The translations under genes were made by a program, and so were the position numbers. Positions 22,917 to 35,230 of a DNA stretch of 64,000 nucleotides are shown here, one piece after another. Within the stretch, counting starts at the first letter, position 1, and every line of letters begins with the position of its first letter. The notes beneath the pieces are model-generated. The model saw only the letters and a list, made by a program, of their open reading frames with translations, was not told the origin of the DNA and searched no databases. The stretch covers positions 3,038,001 through 3,102,000 of the forward strand of contig JAGMUV010000003.1 in the NCBI GenBank assembly GCA_020744425.1, given 5' to 3'. This stretch comes from Dactylonectria macrodidyma (taxonomy: Eukaryota > Ascomycota > Sordariomycetes > Hypocreales > Nectriaceae).

Positions 22917-24787
22917 GATGGGCGGTGTATGTAGTTGAGCGATTGTCCGGAAATCCAGTGGTTGATGAATATGAACAAAAGAAAAGGATAAATTTGTCGC
23001 TAAATTATTAGAGAGGTTGAGAAGCTGCGATTCTCGGCCGTTGTCGCAAAGTCATCTTCACCAACGCGAGCTACGTACGTCAGTCAGTCGGCAATGCGGG
23101 GGAGTTTCAATTCCCACTTGACCGGCTCCATCTCCGGGATTCCCGCAGCGCATCCACCACATCCCGGCTTCGGAGATTCTGGCAAGCTGGATCACGAACG
23201 AGGTGGGGTCTCACGATGGAGTTTGTCGGATATCCCGAATCTCAGTGGACAGTTGACTGGCAAATCGGATCAAGGTTGTCCGTGGTGGACGAGGTCTTGT
23301 GCTTCACCATCAAGATGCTGTTCATTTGGGTATCCGACTGGTCCCCGTTTGTGTGAGGTAGATTAGGCACCCCGAATAGCTTTACCTATATCACTGCCGT
23401 GATCTGCTTTGTTTTACTTGTTTTTGGGGATATTTCGGTGCTGGTAAAACTGGCGTTTATGAAAACTACAACTCGAAACGACCAAGTGTGAACATATCGC
23501 CATTTGCGGGTTCTCAGATACCACCTGCCCGTCAGTGATATCTATCTGTATTAAATGAATTTCGTCGATCGCCGAGAAGATATCGTCTTAAGCCGTTGTG
23601 TAGATGGCGTGTATTTATTGAGCTCGTGTTTGATCGACCTGGGCTCGCCCATGACCAGAGAGGTCTGGGTTCTGCCAGCCCTGCATTTAAACATCGCAAT
23701 CGTACCCACGGAAAAATGCACTACATGCCCGATCCCTCGGGCCTTGGAATTGTTGGCAGTTATATCGAATAAATCGCCATTTGCGATAGTAAATTATACC
23801 ATGGCGACTAAGGGGGATATGGTCTATATGGTGGTGGAATAGTGATCGAAGGTGGAGGGAAATTCCGCACCAATCAATCACTCAACATAATCATAAGATT
23901 TTTTTTTTTTTGCTTTCATCGTGAAAGCAGAAGTTTGCTTCTATTCCAGCCAAGAACATTCATTGTTCATTATGGCGCATATCAATCACGCACGCCATAA
24001 AGTGAAGTTCACAACAAATGACCAGTGCCATGCCTCCAGGTAGCAGTACAGGGTAGGCGCATAGGGCGAAATCGATTGTCAAAAACACCATACCTACATC
24101 AATTCTACACTACGTAGACGATGTCAAGTCCCAAACTGTAAGTTGGTAAATCCACTGGGTCATGTTATTGTGTTTGTGCATCGTTGCAAGTGGCTTTTGG
24201 AATTTAGTTAGACACTTCTCTTCACCGAAGGTTCCGTCTCTCTGCAATCGCTGACTTAGAACCCGACGGGAAACACCGTTTCCGGCGGTTGTTCTCACCG
24301 TCGGCATCGGTAGCTTCCGATGTAACGATGCCGATTGGCTCGTGGGGGGGTTCTAGACGTCTAGGATTCCAGAGCTATCGAAGCTGCTGAGGCTAACGAC
24401 CGCCACCAAACGTGGAGAGAACCATCGATGCTTGCTGCGTTGAATGGAGATGCTCCGCAAAACACTCATATCGTCCCTTTTGTCTGGCTGAGTTTGCTTT
24501 CGCCATGTGACAGTGGGGATGTGCTTCATCGGGTTGTCATAGACGAACTCCTGTACTTCGTAGCTGCCTCTCCCCATCCATCTCCAGCTTACCCCGGACT
24601 TCCACCAACAAGCCCCCCAGCTCCTAGTGTGGGGAACCCTGTCGTGATATCCGGCACATGCGGACACCCTCTATCATATAAGACAGTCCTCGCGGCCGGG
24701 ATTTAAAGAAGAACCTGTTTTTTCGAGCCTCTGAAATCAATCCAACAAACTTTCTCCAAGCCTTTTGCTGTCGTCCCCAAGTCCAAC
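22917..24787. other. Long intergenic region, no gene seen
   Basis: 1.9 kb between the small unknown gene (-) and the MFS gene (+). Includes a T12 run near 23901-23912. Frames of 60 to 105 codons have no domain, consistent start or intron pattern. Confidence 0.5.
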
Positions 24788-26654
24788 ATGGCGAGACAAC
24801 AAGAATCTACTGCAGCCGAGGACATCTCTTCCGTTGTTCAACGACGAGCCCCTGGAACTGAGCTTCTCTTCGACAATGGCAACGGCAGCAAGCAAACGGC
24901 CGGTCTCCAGTTCATCCCTCAAGGCGATACACATATCTTGCTCGTACCCCAGCCTTCTCTCTCCGACCCCAACGATCCGCTCCGCTGGTCACCGGCGAAG
25001 AAATGGGGCACGTTTCTCAATGGCGTCGCCTACGCCTTCATGGGCAGCGTGACAGGTCCCATCATGGCTGCTATGATGCTCCCGCTGGCTGAGAGCTTTG
25101 GCGAGACCTTGCAGAGGTTGACGTACGCCAACGGAGCTACGCTGATCTGCCAAGGTGTAGGCAACATATTCTGGATGTAAGTCTTCCCAACCAAGAGACC
25201 AGCCTCATCGTCTATCCGTTTCTTTTACACCGACTAACATGGCCTCTTCCGCGTTCAAGGCCACTGGCCCTCAAGTTTGGACGTCGGCCCGTCTACATGC
25301 TCTCAAACATTCTCATGGGTATTGCTTGTGTGTGGCTCGGACTTGCATCGAACGCCTCCTACACTCCGTTTCTGGTCGGTCGAGCGTTTCTAGGGTTGTT
25401 TGAGGCACCCATTGAGTCTATTGTTCCTTCAACCATCACCGACATTTTCTTCCTTCATAACCGTGGAGAGAAGGTCTCGTTCTACGGACTTTCTGTCCTT
25501 GGTGGCAACGAACTTGGCCCTCTGGTATGAGATCCCTTGGTCCGTTTTCTTCTCTTTCGGATTCTAACATTTTCCCTGTTTTAGTTCTCGGCTCTTATCA
25601 TTCAACGCTACGGAAAGGATTGGGCATTCTACATTGTTGCCATGTTCATCGGCTTGAGCTGCGTGTCCATGTTCTTCTTCATGCCAGAAACAAAGTACAC
25701 TAGACCTCGACCCCAACCGTTCCTGGCCGGGAACGAGGCCGACAACGATGAAAAAGCGAAAGTTGAGCGAATCGAGCGGTTTGGCGATAACGTCAACAGT
25801 GATGCGTGCGGTGAAAGCGTTGAGAGTGCGCCCCAAGGCGTCCCGAAGCGAGGATTTGTTCGCAGCCTCGCCCTGTGGGAGAAGCCAGACCCCAATGTCA
25901 GCTTGAGAAACGCTTTCCTCCGTCCGTTTGTCCTTGTTACATACCCAACTGTTCTCTGGGCATGCCTTGTCTATGGTGTATCTCTTGGGTGGAATGTCAT
26001 CCTCGGCGCAACAGTCGCTCAGCTATTCGCCCCTCAGTATGGTTTCGATTCTCAGGCTCAAGGTCTTGTTTTCCTGTCTCCATTTGTGGGCTCACTCGTT
26101 GGATCGTGGCTTTGCGGATCTCTGTCTGACTCTATCGCGAACTACTTCACCAAGAAGAACGAAGGTGTCCGAGAACCGGAGATGCGACTTCCTGTCTGTA
26201 TCATCGCCACCTTTTTGACCTTCTTCGGTGCGCTTATGTCGGGCTTGACATATCACTATAATACGCATTGGGCCGGACCGGTCGTGGGATATGGAGTTCT
26301 TAGTGCTGGTGCGCAGATGGGCGTTTCCTTGTCAATGAGCTATGCGCTAGATTGCCACCAAGAGGTATGTATCTGGAATCTGATGGACACTCCCTTCGGG
26401 CTCTAGGCTAACTGTCGCAGCTCTCTGTGGAACTCATGGTGACAATCGCGTCATTGAAGTCTCTTCTGGCCTGGGTCTGGACATGGGTCATTAATGACTG
26501 GATTGTGCTCAACGGGACACTCACTGTCTTCATGGTGATTGCTAGCATCAACGTCGTCATTCACTTGACAACAATGATTCTCTATTTCCGTGGCAAGAGC
26601 ATTCGAATCTGGATTGCAGAGAAGGATATGCTGACGCGATGTGGGTTGAAATAA
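24788..26654 (+). CDS. MFS transporter (drug:H+ antiporter-like)
   Basis: Major facilitator with about 12 helices, predicted plasma membrane. Four exons: 24788-25176, 25260-25524, 25585-26364, 26421-26654; 555 residues. The N-terminal cytoplasmic part carries LSDPNDPLRWSPAKKW, the entry motif of fungal DHA1-type carriers. The loop after helix 2 has LKFGRRPVYML (MFS signature), and helix 4 has VGRAFLGLFEAPIESIVPSTITDIFF. A charged central loop (PETKYTRPRPQPF...NEADNDEKAKVERIERFGD) separates the two halves. The second half includes VYGVSLGWNVILGATVAQLF and ends WIAEKDMLTRCGLK. Substrate unknown. It lies upstream of the Zn2Cys6 regulator and the FAD monooxygenase and may export or import their substrate (inference). 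Confidence 0.9.
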
Positions 26655-27057
26655 GTTAATCCTCTATGCAGCTGAAAGGGGGTAATTTAGCTATTAGCCG
26701 TTAGCTGGGAGTCTTTCATTTTCAACCCGCATTTAGTGGTATACCTCGGCGCGAAGAAGAAATTGAACATCGTACACCCAAATCTCTAGCCTATGATACA
26801 AGCAGCTGCCCTTATAAACAACACTCTGGACATAATTACATGTTTCTCCCTTTCTTTAGCTCAGAATTATTACACATGGAACATTTGTATGCAATAGGTC
26901 TTCCAAAAAACGGTTGGTAACGGGTAATAAAGCATGCTTTCAGTACCGTACAGTCGGGAACTCTATAGCCTCTTGTCCTGTATATTACTCAGACCCCGAA
27001 GCATGAAACATTGCGTCTTAGTACGAAACTACAGCCTTCTTCATAGAAACAGTTTGG
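26655..27057. other. Convergent intergenic region
   Basis: 3' flanks of the MFS gene (+) and the Zn2Cys6 regulator (-). AT-rich, no feature recognised. Confidence 0.5.
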
Positions 27058-29819
27058 TCATGCATTCCCAGAATCCGACCAAGCCGTCCAGTCCTCAAAA
27101 TTGAGAAAATTGAAGACGAGGTTTGTATCGACTAGACTTGCAAACGGATCTCCCTCGTAGAGACCAAAGTCAGCCCCTGAGCCATCCCCTTGCGGCTCCG
27201 GGGGAGCATTTGCGAGATAACTTAGCAAGGCAGCGTCGTTGTAAATATCACTGCTGGAGTTGTGCTCTGGTTGGCCGCTTCGATCGAGATGGGACCGAGC
27301 GATGGCTAAAACCTCTTTGATGATCTCCGTGCACCGACGAGCCACGGCAAGCCGCTTCATTGACGAGAATATCTCAAGGCTCTTCTCTATGTCTTGCATG
27401 ATGCTCTCTGCTGCTATTGGGTTGATATTTGACAAGACGACGTACAGGAGCACCATGGATGCATCAAGCACGTAGGTACAGTTGTACCACCTGTATTTCG
27501 ATGACCAAAAATGATTAGAAATTTCACGTTATTAGATAATTAGCCAAGATCAGACGAACCAGGTGCGAAAGTACGGGCGATACAAATAAGTCGTATGGAC
27601 AAACTGTATGGTCTCGCTCGCTGCCTCAACGCATGATTGCGTGTGAATGGCAAACTGCTCTCGGTGCGACTCAGCTGTCGCCGAGATTAAGAACGGCCTG
27701 TGCAATAGAATTCTTGCATTGAGAAATCCTTCCAGCTGTTAGCGACGCTATCACGGTCTTTCTGAGGAATAACTGACGCAGCTTCAGCACAACTTTCTGC
27801 TTCGTTATCAACTCTGCCTCGTCCAAAGATGACTTTTCTAAATTGAGCGGGGCTCGTAGTTGTAGTTTCCAGGTCGAGAGGCGTTCGTCCAGCGTAAAAG
27901 AACGGTTGGATCTCTGAACCAAAGTTGCTGCCTCGTCGGGGCGGCAAGCATTGGCTGAGATCTCCGTCAGTATTTCTGCCAGTTCAACCATGCAGTTGAT
28001 GAGATAGAGCGATGGGCCTGACGAGGGCTAGGTATCTCATTAGCTTATGGTACTCGGCGTAAGACCAGAAAACCCACTGATGCGCGTGGCAACGGAATGC
28101 GATAGTGACTGGGCTCCCTTAGGAATGACTGGCGACCAGCAGATGAGCACATTTCACTATGGGTTCTAGTAAGTAATCGTCTGTCAAGATGGCAAAGTTG
28201 CCTACATTTCATGTGAGTATAGGCCCCTGGAAGTATTAGCCTTGCTGAACTTTGTGTTTTAGGAATTAAACAACTCACCACCAGAAACGGCTCTCTAAAC
28301 TAGTCTCGGAATGGAGGCTCGTTGGTATACCTATTGCCAGCGCAGTACGTAGCGCCATTCCAGCGTACATGTAGCAGCTATGGGGTTTGAGCGCATTTTG
28401 GCAAAACACCGACTGTGAATTATTGAGTCCTATAGCATGACTTACGTGGACAAGGGCCCACATACCATGAGGAAGAGAGTCTGAGCTGTCTCGAAGGAAC
28501 TAGACTCAAAGGTATCTTCGAGGTGGAACTTGGCTCTTTCGAAGAACAACTGTGAGGCTCTAATGGGGAGGTAGGTGTTTGGACTGATGGACTTTTCTTC
28601 TTGGCGGCATATTTCGTCGATGAACTTCGCGGCGCCATTCCACATTACCAGGGCAGTTTCCCCAGCCGTTATGGCCCCGATGGCGAGGACGATGTTGAAT
28701 AGAGCGAGGAATCGAGTTCGTGCTCGTACTCTAGGGGTTGGTGCTTCAGCTGGAATGGCGTCGCCCATCCACACCTCCCTTTCACAGCGGCCGAGGAACA
28801 ATGCCTGATCAAGGATAGGGTGGATGCAGTGTAAATTCAAGAAATAAAGCCGCGCGCATTCCCGCTCCAGCTCCGTTCCTATCGATGACCTCGACGCCAA
28901 AGGGCTTTGTACAGATCCTTCAACTGATTGAGAGGCACAAGAATGACCACCGAGAGGATGAGGGGTATCGGATGACTGGCCGGTTGCTCTGTTATCCGGA
29001 GCTCCAGAAACGGAGTAATCGGAGCTGTGTAGCAAGTTGACAACGGAATCATCTGCGGCCTCTCTGCCTTGCCCCTGGTCCCCGCTTCCCGGAGCTACCC
29101 TGCGTGATCTTTGTCCCTTTGCTCGGGATCGAAGCCGGGATAGGAAGTAAAAGGTCCCCGTGTGACCATAGAATTCGGATCCTTCAGTATGTTGGTTGAT
29201 GTCGCCAAGCCCTTCCGGTTCTCGCTCTGTTGAATGGCAGGGCTCTGAACCCTGGGTTGCGGATGTCATTGGGGAGAGTGGTGCTGGGGCACCATCTAAG
29301 CTGACGGGGGATGTCAACGGAGCTATCCTCTCACTTATTGCCTTTGAAGGCTGAGGAACCATCTGTGTCTCTGAATGCGGAACGATGCCTGCTGGTCTTG
29401 GCTACTGGTTAGATACGGTGTATTGTAGTACCCTACTGACCTCTTACTGTGCTTGTTTAGTGACATTAGATCCTCGACGGTAGTCTATATAAGCGACAGG
29501 TTGTCTTTCTTTAAATGAACACTCAAATGAATGCTCTACACCGCAAGTCAGGATAAGGCAATGAGATGGTTTGAGGATATCAACCACTCGACGTGAATGC
29601 TGAGGGGACTTACGGACACAGCTGGAACACGGGAACTGCCCATCGCACTACCCACAAACACATTATTATGGAGAAATAAATTGATTCAGGGTATCGAACC
29701 TTGACTTTGCGAGTCCTACACGAGTCGCAGGCAACGGCAGCTCTAGGACGTCGCCTTCGTTTTATGTTCCCAGAAGAAGGCTCCCCGGAATTGGATGTTT
29801 CGTATGATCGTAGTGACAT
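27058..29819 (-). CDS. Zn2Cys6 transcription factor with fungal_trans domain
   Basis: Ten exons are proposed: 29819-29700, 29647-29614, 29535-29448, 29396-28466, 28412-28279, 28226-28206 (21 nt), 28156-28078, 28027-27778, 27728-27560, 27490-27058; 752 residues, all phases consistent. The DNA-binding cluster is assembled only by splicing three exons: Cys31, 34, 41, 47, 50 and 57 (C-x2-C-x6-C-x5-C-x2-C-x6-C), preceded by a basic KRRRRPR. The middle homology region includes YFLNLHCIHPILDQALFL, TLFLMSVFCQNALKPHS, CYMYAGMALRTALAIGIP, RFWWGLYSHEIEMCSSAGRQ and LKLRFLNARILLHRPFL. The C-terminus is acidic. It is transcribed divergently from the FAD monooxygenase 1 kb away, which fits a pathway-specific activator. 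The 21-nt exon and two 49-nt introns are the least certain parts. Confidence 0.88.
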
Positions 29820-30839
29820 TTTTGGCGTTAAAGAGAGCGAAACTATGGTTATTGCACGAATGGAAGTACTCCCTGGATCGCAAAGTTATGAGTGTTCCAT
29901 AATGCTGAAACGACGGGTGCAGTGCAGGTGCGAAGCGGGGTGACGCTGTGGTGGCGAGCTACAGCTTATGAGGCAAGTGGCTGGTATCCATATCGTCCCG
30001 TCTTGGGTTAGACGAATAGTACATTTCTACAAACTACGCATAGACATTGTATAGGGCATCAATGATGAGGAACAATTCATCGTAGGATGAAAATGAATTC
30101 CAATTCCTTTGTCTTGGTTGATCTATGTGTCAAATGTCAGGGTGCATATATGACCACTAACGAGATATCTGGATCTGTCAGTCGAGCGATAGTCCCTCAT
30201 AATTGCCAAAGATCTGCTGTCGAGAGCGCCTCTCAACTCATGGCCCAAACACAGCCTAGTTGTGAGAATATCCTCGTCCCATGGCTGAGTCTGGAATTCT
30301 CGGGGCAGGTGATGAACGTGCCAGCACGCACCTCGTCGCATCAAAACCCATGGGACGAAAGTAGGTGGAGGGTGAAGTTGCCAGAGACGAATCGGAATGC
30401 TTTCTTCGGCGTACCCCAGCCTTTCCCCATGATCGTGCCTCTAACTCTCTCCCCGCTAAGCCAATCGGAAGCCGAGCTTCGGAAACTCAACCCGTTGACA
30501 ACTCCACGCCTGAATGCGATAGAATGTGGCCGGGGAACGCCGTCATGGGCAGAATTAGTGCGCATGAGTACCGTGAACTCTTCTACAATGGCATGCTCTC
30601 CGAGTTGACCTGCCGATGATCCAGAACATGGTAGAAATGTGATGCCGGAGGTAGGACGGCGTTCGGAAAGTGGGGATCCTGGCCCTGAGAGTGTTTGACT
30701 CCTCGACGTTGACCAGCATGAATAACTTGACATTTATGATTGAAATAGACGCCGATAAACACCCATTTCTGATGAGATTAAGCTGCTACTTACACATTGT
30801 CACCAAGAAATCAGAGGAACACAGTATCACACCCTCATC
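29820..30839. promoter_or_regulatory. Divergent promoter region, Zn2Cys6 regulator and FAD monooxygenase
   Basis: 1.0 kb shared upstream region. It has unusually open frames on both strands between 30087 and 30733 (130 to 173 codons) without a recognised family. These could be chance or a decayed gene. Regulator binding sites are expected here, but no CGG-spaced pair was convincingly identified. Confidence 0.45.
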
Positions 30840-33037
30840 ATGCCCGGCCTGCTCGATACTCACGCTGCCAACGGCACCAACACCATCAATGTCCCTGTAC
30901 TGATTGTCGGAGGTGGTCCTGCGGGATTGCTTTCGGCATATATGCTTTCTAAGCTTGGAGGTCTGTTATAGAATCTATGTAGGTTTATTTCATGTGCCTA
31001 GACTGACGAATTGACTGGATAGTGCAATCCCTCCTGATCGAAAAGTATCCCGAGCGACTCGCCGCCCCCAAAGCCCACGCCCTCTGTCCCAGAAGCCTTG
31101 AGATATGTCGGCAATTTGGCCTTGATACTATGGAAATGCGCCGACAAGGGTCACCGCGCGATGATGCGTACTGGGTCAACTTCGTCACTAACCTCAGCGG
31201 CGAGCGGATCGGCGTGCTCCCTTATGAGCGGATGGACAGCAAAGTGCTCGAGGCGACTCCAGAGGTATGAAGCTGATAAGACAAAGTAAAAGGAAAATTG
31301 TGATTGATTCTTGTCTAGATGATCCATAACATTCCACAACCCGGCTTTGAACAGTTTGTGGCCAAGGAGTTGGAGGATGATCCTAACGTCCAGATCCGCA
31401 AAGGCGTCGCCTTTGTGACGTGTGAGCAGGTGAGTTCCTACACTTGAATTCCCTCAGGGCCCGTGTGGCTCAACCATGGAATAGAAGGAAACAGACAAAG
31501 TGATCACGACGGTCGAAGAGCGCGCGACAAAAACCCGATGGCAAATCACGTCTAGGCACGTCATCGCCTGTGATGGCGCAAAGAGTCAGGTCCGAAAGGA
31601 CTTGGGCATCGAAAGCGAGGGAGAGGATGGCTGTGAGTATTGATGTACTTCATCGCAGTGGACAACTCTGGATGCTGACTCTTGTTGAACAGACGAGACA
31701 ATGATGACCATCCACTTCAACGCCGACCTGCGTCCCGTCGTCAAGGACCGAGTCGGTATGCTGCACTGGATCACCGACCCGGCTTGCTCGGGCTTCATCA
31801 TCGCGTACGATTTGGGAGGCAACCACGTGCTGATTAGCAACTTTGACGTGAGTCGAGATGATACGCCCTCGAGAAGTGCAACTAATCAAAGCATAAACTA
31901 GTCGAACAAGCATCCTGCGAACACCTGGGACCAAGACCTCTGTCGAACCACCCTCAAGGCGGCAATCGGACAAGACATACCGTTCAGTGTGTTGAGTTAT
32001 CGGCCTTGGCTGCTCAGCCGCAAAGTCGCAAAGACGTACCGCCAACTCAACGTCTTCCTGTAATGCCACCTCCTTTTTGGGAAACTCAAGTTGTATCAAC
32101 TGACACGGCTACATTAGAGTTGGTGATGCTGCGCACTCTTTCCCACCTACTGGCGGCCTCGGCCTCAATTCTGGCATCGCAGACGCCCACAACATCGCAT
32201 ATAAGATCGCGGCGGTGCATCAGGGCTGGGCCGGCGACTCGATCCTCGATTCCTACGATGCGGACCGCCGGCAGATTGCGCTCGTCAACTCGGCGCAGAG
32301 CGTCAAAAACGGCAAGAAGATCTTCTCGTTCCTCAAGGCGCTGGGAACGGCAGGTATTGACGACGTCGGCAAGGCTCGTGAGAACTTGCACAGGTCTATT
32401 CACGATCCGGCCAAGCAGCAAATGATTGCGCGGGAGGTTGAGGCCCAGCGAGAGCATTTTGATAACGTGAGGCTGAACCCCTTTTCATCATCAGTGAGAC
32501 TTGGACTGACAATGTGCTCACCAGCTCGAGATTCACATCGGATACGTCTACGGCGACAAAGAGACACCCCCCAATGCGTCCAACTTCACACCCAAGTTCG
32601 TACCTGGCGCTCGTGTCCCCCACGCTTGGATCAAACCGCTCGATGCCTCCGTCTTAGACGAGACACGTCCCCTAGACGTCTCATATGTCAAGGAGTTCGA
32701 TACAAATGAGGTTGCGACTCGCCAGTACTCTACACTGGATCTCTGCAGCATTGACGCCTTCACCATGCTGGCCTCCGCGGTAGAGCCTTGGACACAAAAG
32801 TTCGAGGCGTTACAGACTGTCCTCGAGAAACATGGCATCAAAGCCCGACTTTGGGTGGCAGGTGTGGATTTCGAGTTCACTGGAAACGAGCAGAAGGCAT
32901 TGTTTGAGAAGGATGGTCATTTCGCTGCTGGTGGAGCGCTGCTTGTGCGGCCTGACCAGCATCTTCTCCAGTGCCCAAGCAGCGAGACAACTGTGGAAGA
33001 GTTGCAATCGCTGATACTGGGACACTTGGGCTTGTAA
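30840..33037 (+). CDS. FAD-dependent aromatic monooxygenase (phenol 2-monooxygenase-like)
   Basis: Class A flavoprotein hydroxylase of the phenol hydroxylase / pHBH type. Eight exons: 30840-30960, 31023-31264, 31319-31429, 31485-31632, 31693-31847, 31902-32059, 32118-32466, 32525-33037; 598 residues. The Rossmann FAD motif VLIVGGGPAGLLSAYML lies at about 20-36, the middle motif is ACDGAKSQVRKDLG, and the second FAD motif is VGDAAHSFPPTGGLGLNSGIADAHNIAYK (Asp near 315). The C-terminal 150 residues form the thioredoxin-like extension of this family (FTPKFVPGARVPHAW, then GHFAAGGALLVRPDQHLL). Expected reaction: NAD(P)H- and O2-dependent ring hydroxylation of a phenolic compound; the real substrate is unknown. 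It is divergent from a Zn2Cys6 regulator that probably controls it (inference). Confidence 0.92.
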
Positions 33038-33377
33038 TTCAGAAACATTTCATCACATCAAGGCAGAAGGTAGTTGATAGCGAATATTCAAGGTTTATTA
33101 GTCTTATTAACTCATGAGCCTCACATTACCAAGTTCGGTTGGCCATCGTTCATTCACACATCCAGCATGGGTACCTTTACATCGCATACTTGAAAATGCG
33201 ATCCCCAATAAGATCATATACAAAACGCCATCAGCCACAAGGACGTCAATGCGACTGAGAAGACTGGGTGGGCAGTTGGTACGGCATAGATCTAAGACGG
33301 CCCATCCCCCTCTTCACTTCCAATCTCAATGGAGCTGCTTGCCTAGCTTCGAGTTCATGTTGATACCAGCCCACCGC
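33038..33377. other. Convergent intergenic region
   Basis: 3' flanks of the monooxygenase (+) and pom34 (-); no feature recognised. Confidence 0.5.
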
Positions 33378-34193
33378 TCAGTGCAACCAAGCATTACTCG
33401 ACGATCGCCTACCCTTCTCGTATAGCCACTTGTTATTCAGCCCAACGCTCGTTCGCTTTCCGCCGGATGGGCTCGGAGAAGTAGGGTCGGAGAACAAATT
33501 GGCAGAAGTGCTGCCGCTGAAGGGGCTGCCGGAGCCAACGGATGACCGCCGACCGTTTCCAAAGCTGTTAACGCTCTTCTGGAAAAGGGGGCTGCCAAGA
33601 GGCGAGCCGGTGTTGCCCTGGACGATGGGACTTCCCCGACCAGACAGAGGCGAGCTGTTGTAGCTTCCCCTGCTTCCCACAGATCCTACTATCGAAGGCG
33701 TGCGCGAGTATCGGGGAGGGGTGCTGAACTTGGCATCGGGGGTGGGTGCCGCCGAGGCTGGAGCGAGACCTAGTAATTGACGCTGGGCGGGAGTGAGGGG
33801 GATGTCGGAGAGATCATCCTTTGGACGAACGAGAGGAAGGCATGCGATTCCAATATTGAGGAATGGCACCAGCTGGAAGATGAACCATGTCCAGCTGAGG
33901 TATGATCTAACGGATTGGGGGACCCTGAAGACGGGTTAGCAAGGTCCAGAGTTGGAAGGTGGCAGGACATGTGCTTACGCTTGAGAGCCGATGTTAAGTT
34001 TTGCAAGCACCTGAGCAGACCAAAGGGCTAGAAGGGCGACGGTATTATAGGCTATTTGCCTAACGTTCTTCTCGGAGAATGTGGTTGCATTGCGCCGCCT
34101 AGTGATCTCGTTGAGTCGCGGGTGTCGCCAAGTTCCAGGGCTGTCCGTGACGGGAGGACCTTGGACTGGAGTCGACTTGATAGGGGTCGACAT
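33378..34193 (-). CDS. POM34: Pom34-like nuclear pore membrane protein
   Basis: Predicted integral membrane nucleoporin of the pore membrane ring. Two exons: 34193-33979 and 33924-33378; 253 residues, 54-nt intron. The N-terminus holds TWRHPRLNEITRRRNATTFSEKNVRQIAYN and then a hydrophobic segment (TVALLALWSAQVL). After the splice comes a second hydrophobic pair (YLSWTWFIFQLVPFLNIGIACLPLV), leading into PLTPAQRQLLGL. The C-terminal half is Ser/Gly/Pro-rich (GSVGSRGSYNSSPLSGRGSP) and ends KWLYEKGRRSSSNAWLH, the typical Pom34 terminus with a K-W-L-Y element. The assignment rests on this overall layout. Confidence 0.85.
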
Positions 34194-35230
34194 GTTGGAG
34201 TATAGAATCGGCTGAGGCGAGTCTCGAGGTCGGATTGTGTACGCGACAGTGGTGGTGGCGTGCGAACGTGGTTTGAGGGTGAATGATGATCCAGAATCAG
34301 TGTTGTCGAGGCGACTGGGGGGATTTATGCATTGGCGAAGTCCGACGTTCTACATAAAGGCAAAGCTGTTCACGTATCGCTCCGCTAAATCTTCTGGGGG
34401 TTAGTAGTCACTGTGGGAGGCCGAAGCCGTGAACAGAACGGCTGTTCCTTGGTCGTGGATTTGTTGACGTTGATGTTGCTGGCCGAACGGAGGTGAAAGA
34501 AAGGCCCCAGGCGGCGACCTTTGGGGAAAACAGAAAGCAGAACTGACGCTAGCCATCGGGTTGCAGCGAGCGACCAGGCACGGGCCAGCTAAGCCACACC
34601 TGTTCAGATTGCATTAGAGGCACGTAGTTTGTCTAAATGTTGTCCAGTGTTCAGTGTCGTCGCCTGCCCCCTTTTTTGCAAATAGCTTTGGCTTCATGTT
34701 GAACCACCAAAGAATCATGCGGAATCTTGCAATTCCCAAACATGGACTGTTTGGAGTTACGACGATGAACCAGGTGCCAGAAACCGAGCCACACCGAACC
34801 CTGACACTAAATCACGATACATCCACCAGCCACTATGCACCAGCCACAGCTAGCCAGGGGTAATCAAAGCCGCTACACTTCAGTGCATCCTTGACGCGCC
34901 TTTGCACTAACTTCCCGTGAGTCGCTATCTGGTGGGCGAGGCTCTGGGTTCGCGCGCAGCTGTGGCATCTTCCTCATCTCAGCTTCACGCTCGCGCCAAA
35001 ACTCTGCTCAGGCCTCATCACGATCGGCCTCGTCATCACCATCCACAACAACAAAAGAATTCCTTCTCTATCGATTCACCGTGTCTATCAACAGTCTCAA
35101 GTCTACTCGAACTAGTCTTTCTCACGACATCGCCATGCGCCGTTAACCCTGACGCACGTTGCCGCATCCCGAGTTTATCTTCCTTCCGCCCGACTTCTCC
35201 CCAGCAACCTCTTTCAGAACATCATCCAAC
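34194..35230. promoter_or_regulatory. Divergent promoter region, pom34 and INO80 subunit
   Basis: 1 kb between outward-pointing genes, with C/T- and CATC-rich DNA just before the plus-strand start at 35231. No RNA gene or repeat was recognised. Confidence 0.5.

Noticed and set aside
24788..33037. Secondary metabolite biosynthetic cluster
   Set aside because: No polyketide synthase, peptide synthetase, terpene synthase or DMATS-type enzyme in the window; catabolic module preferred.
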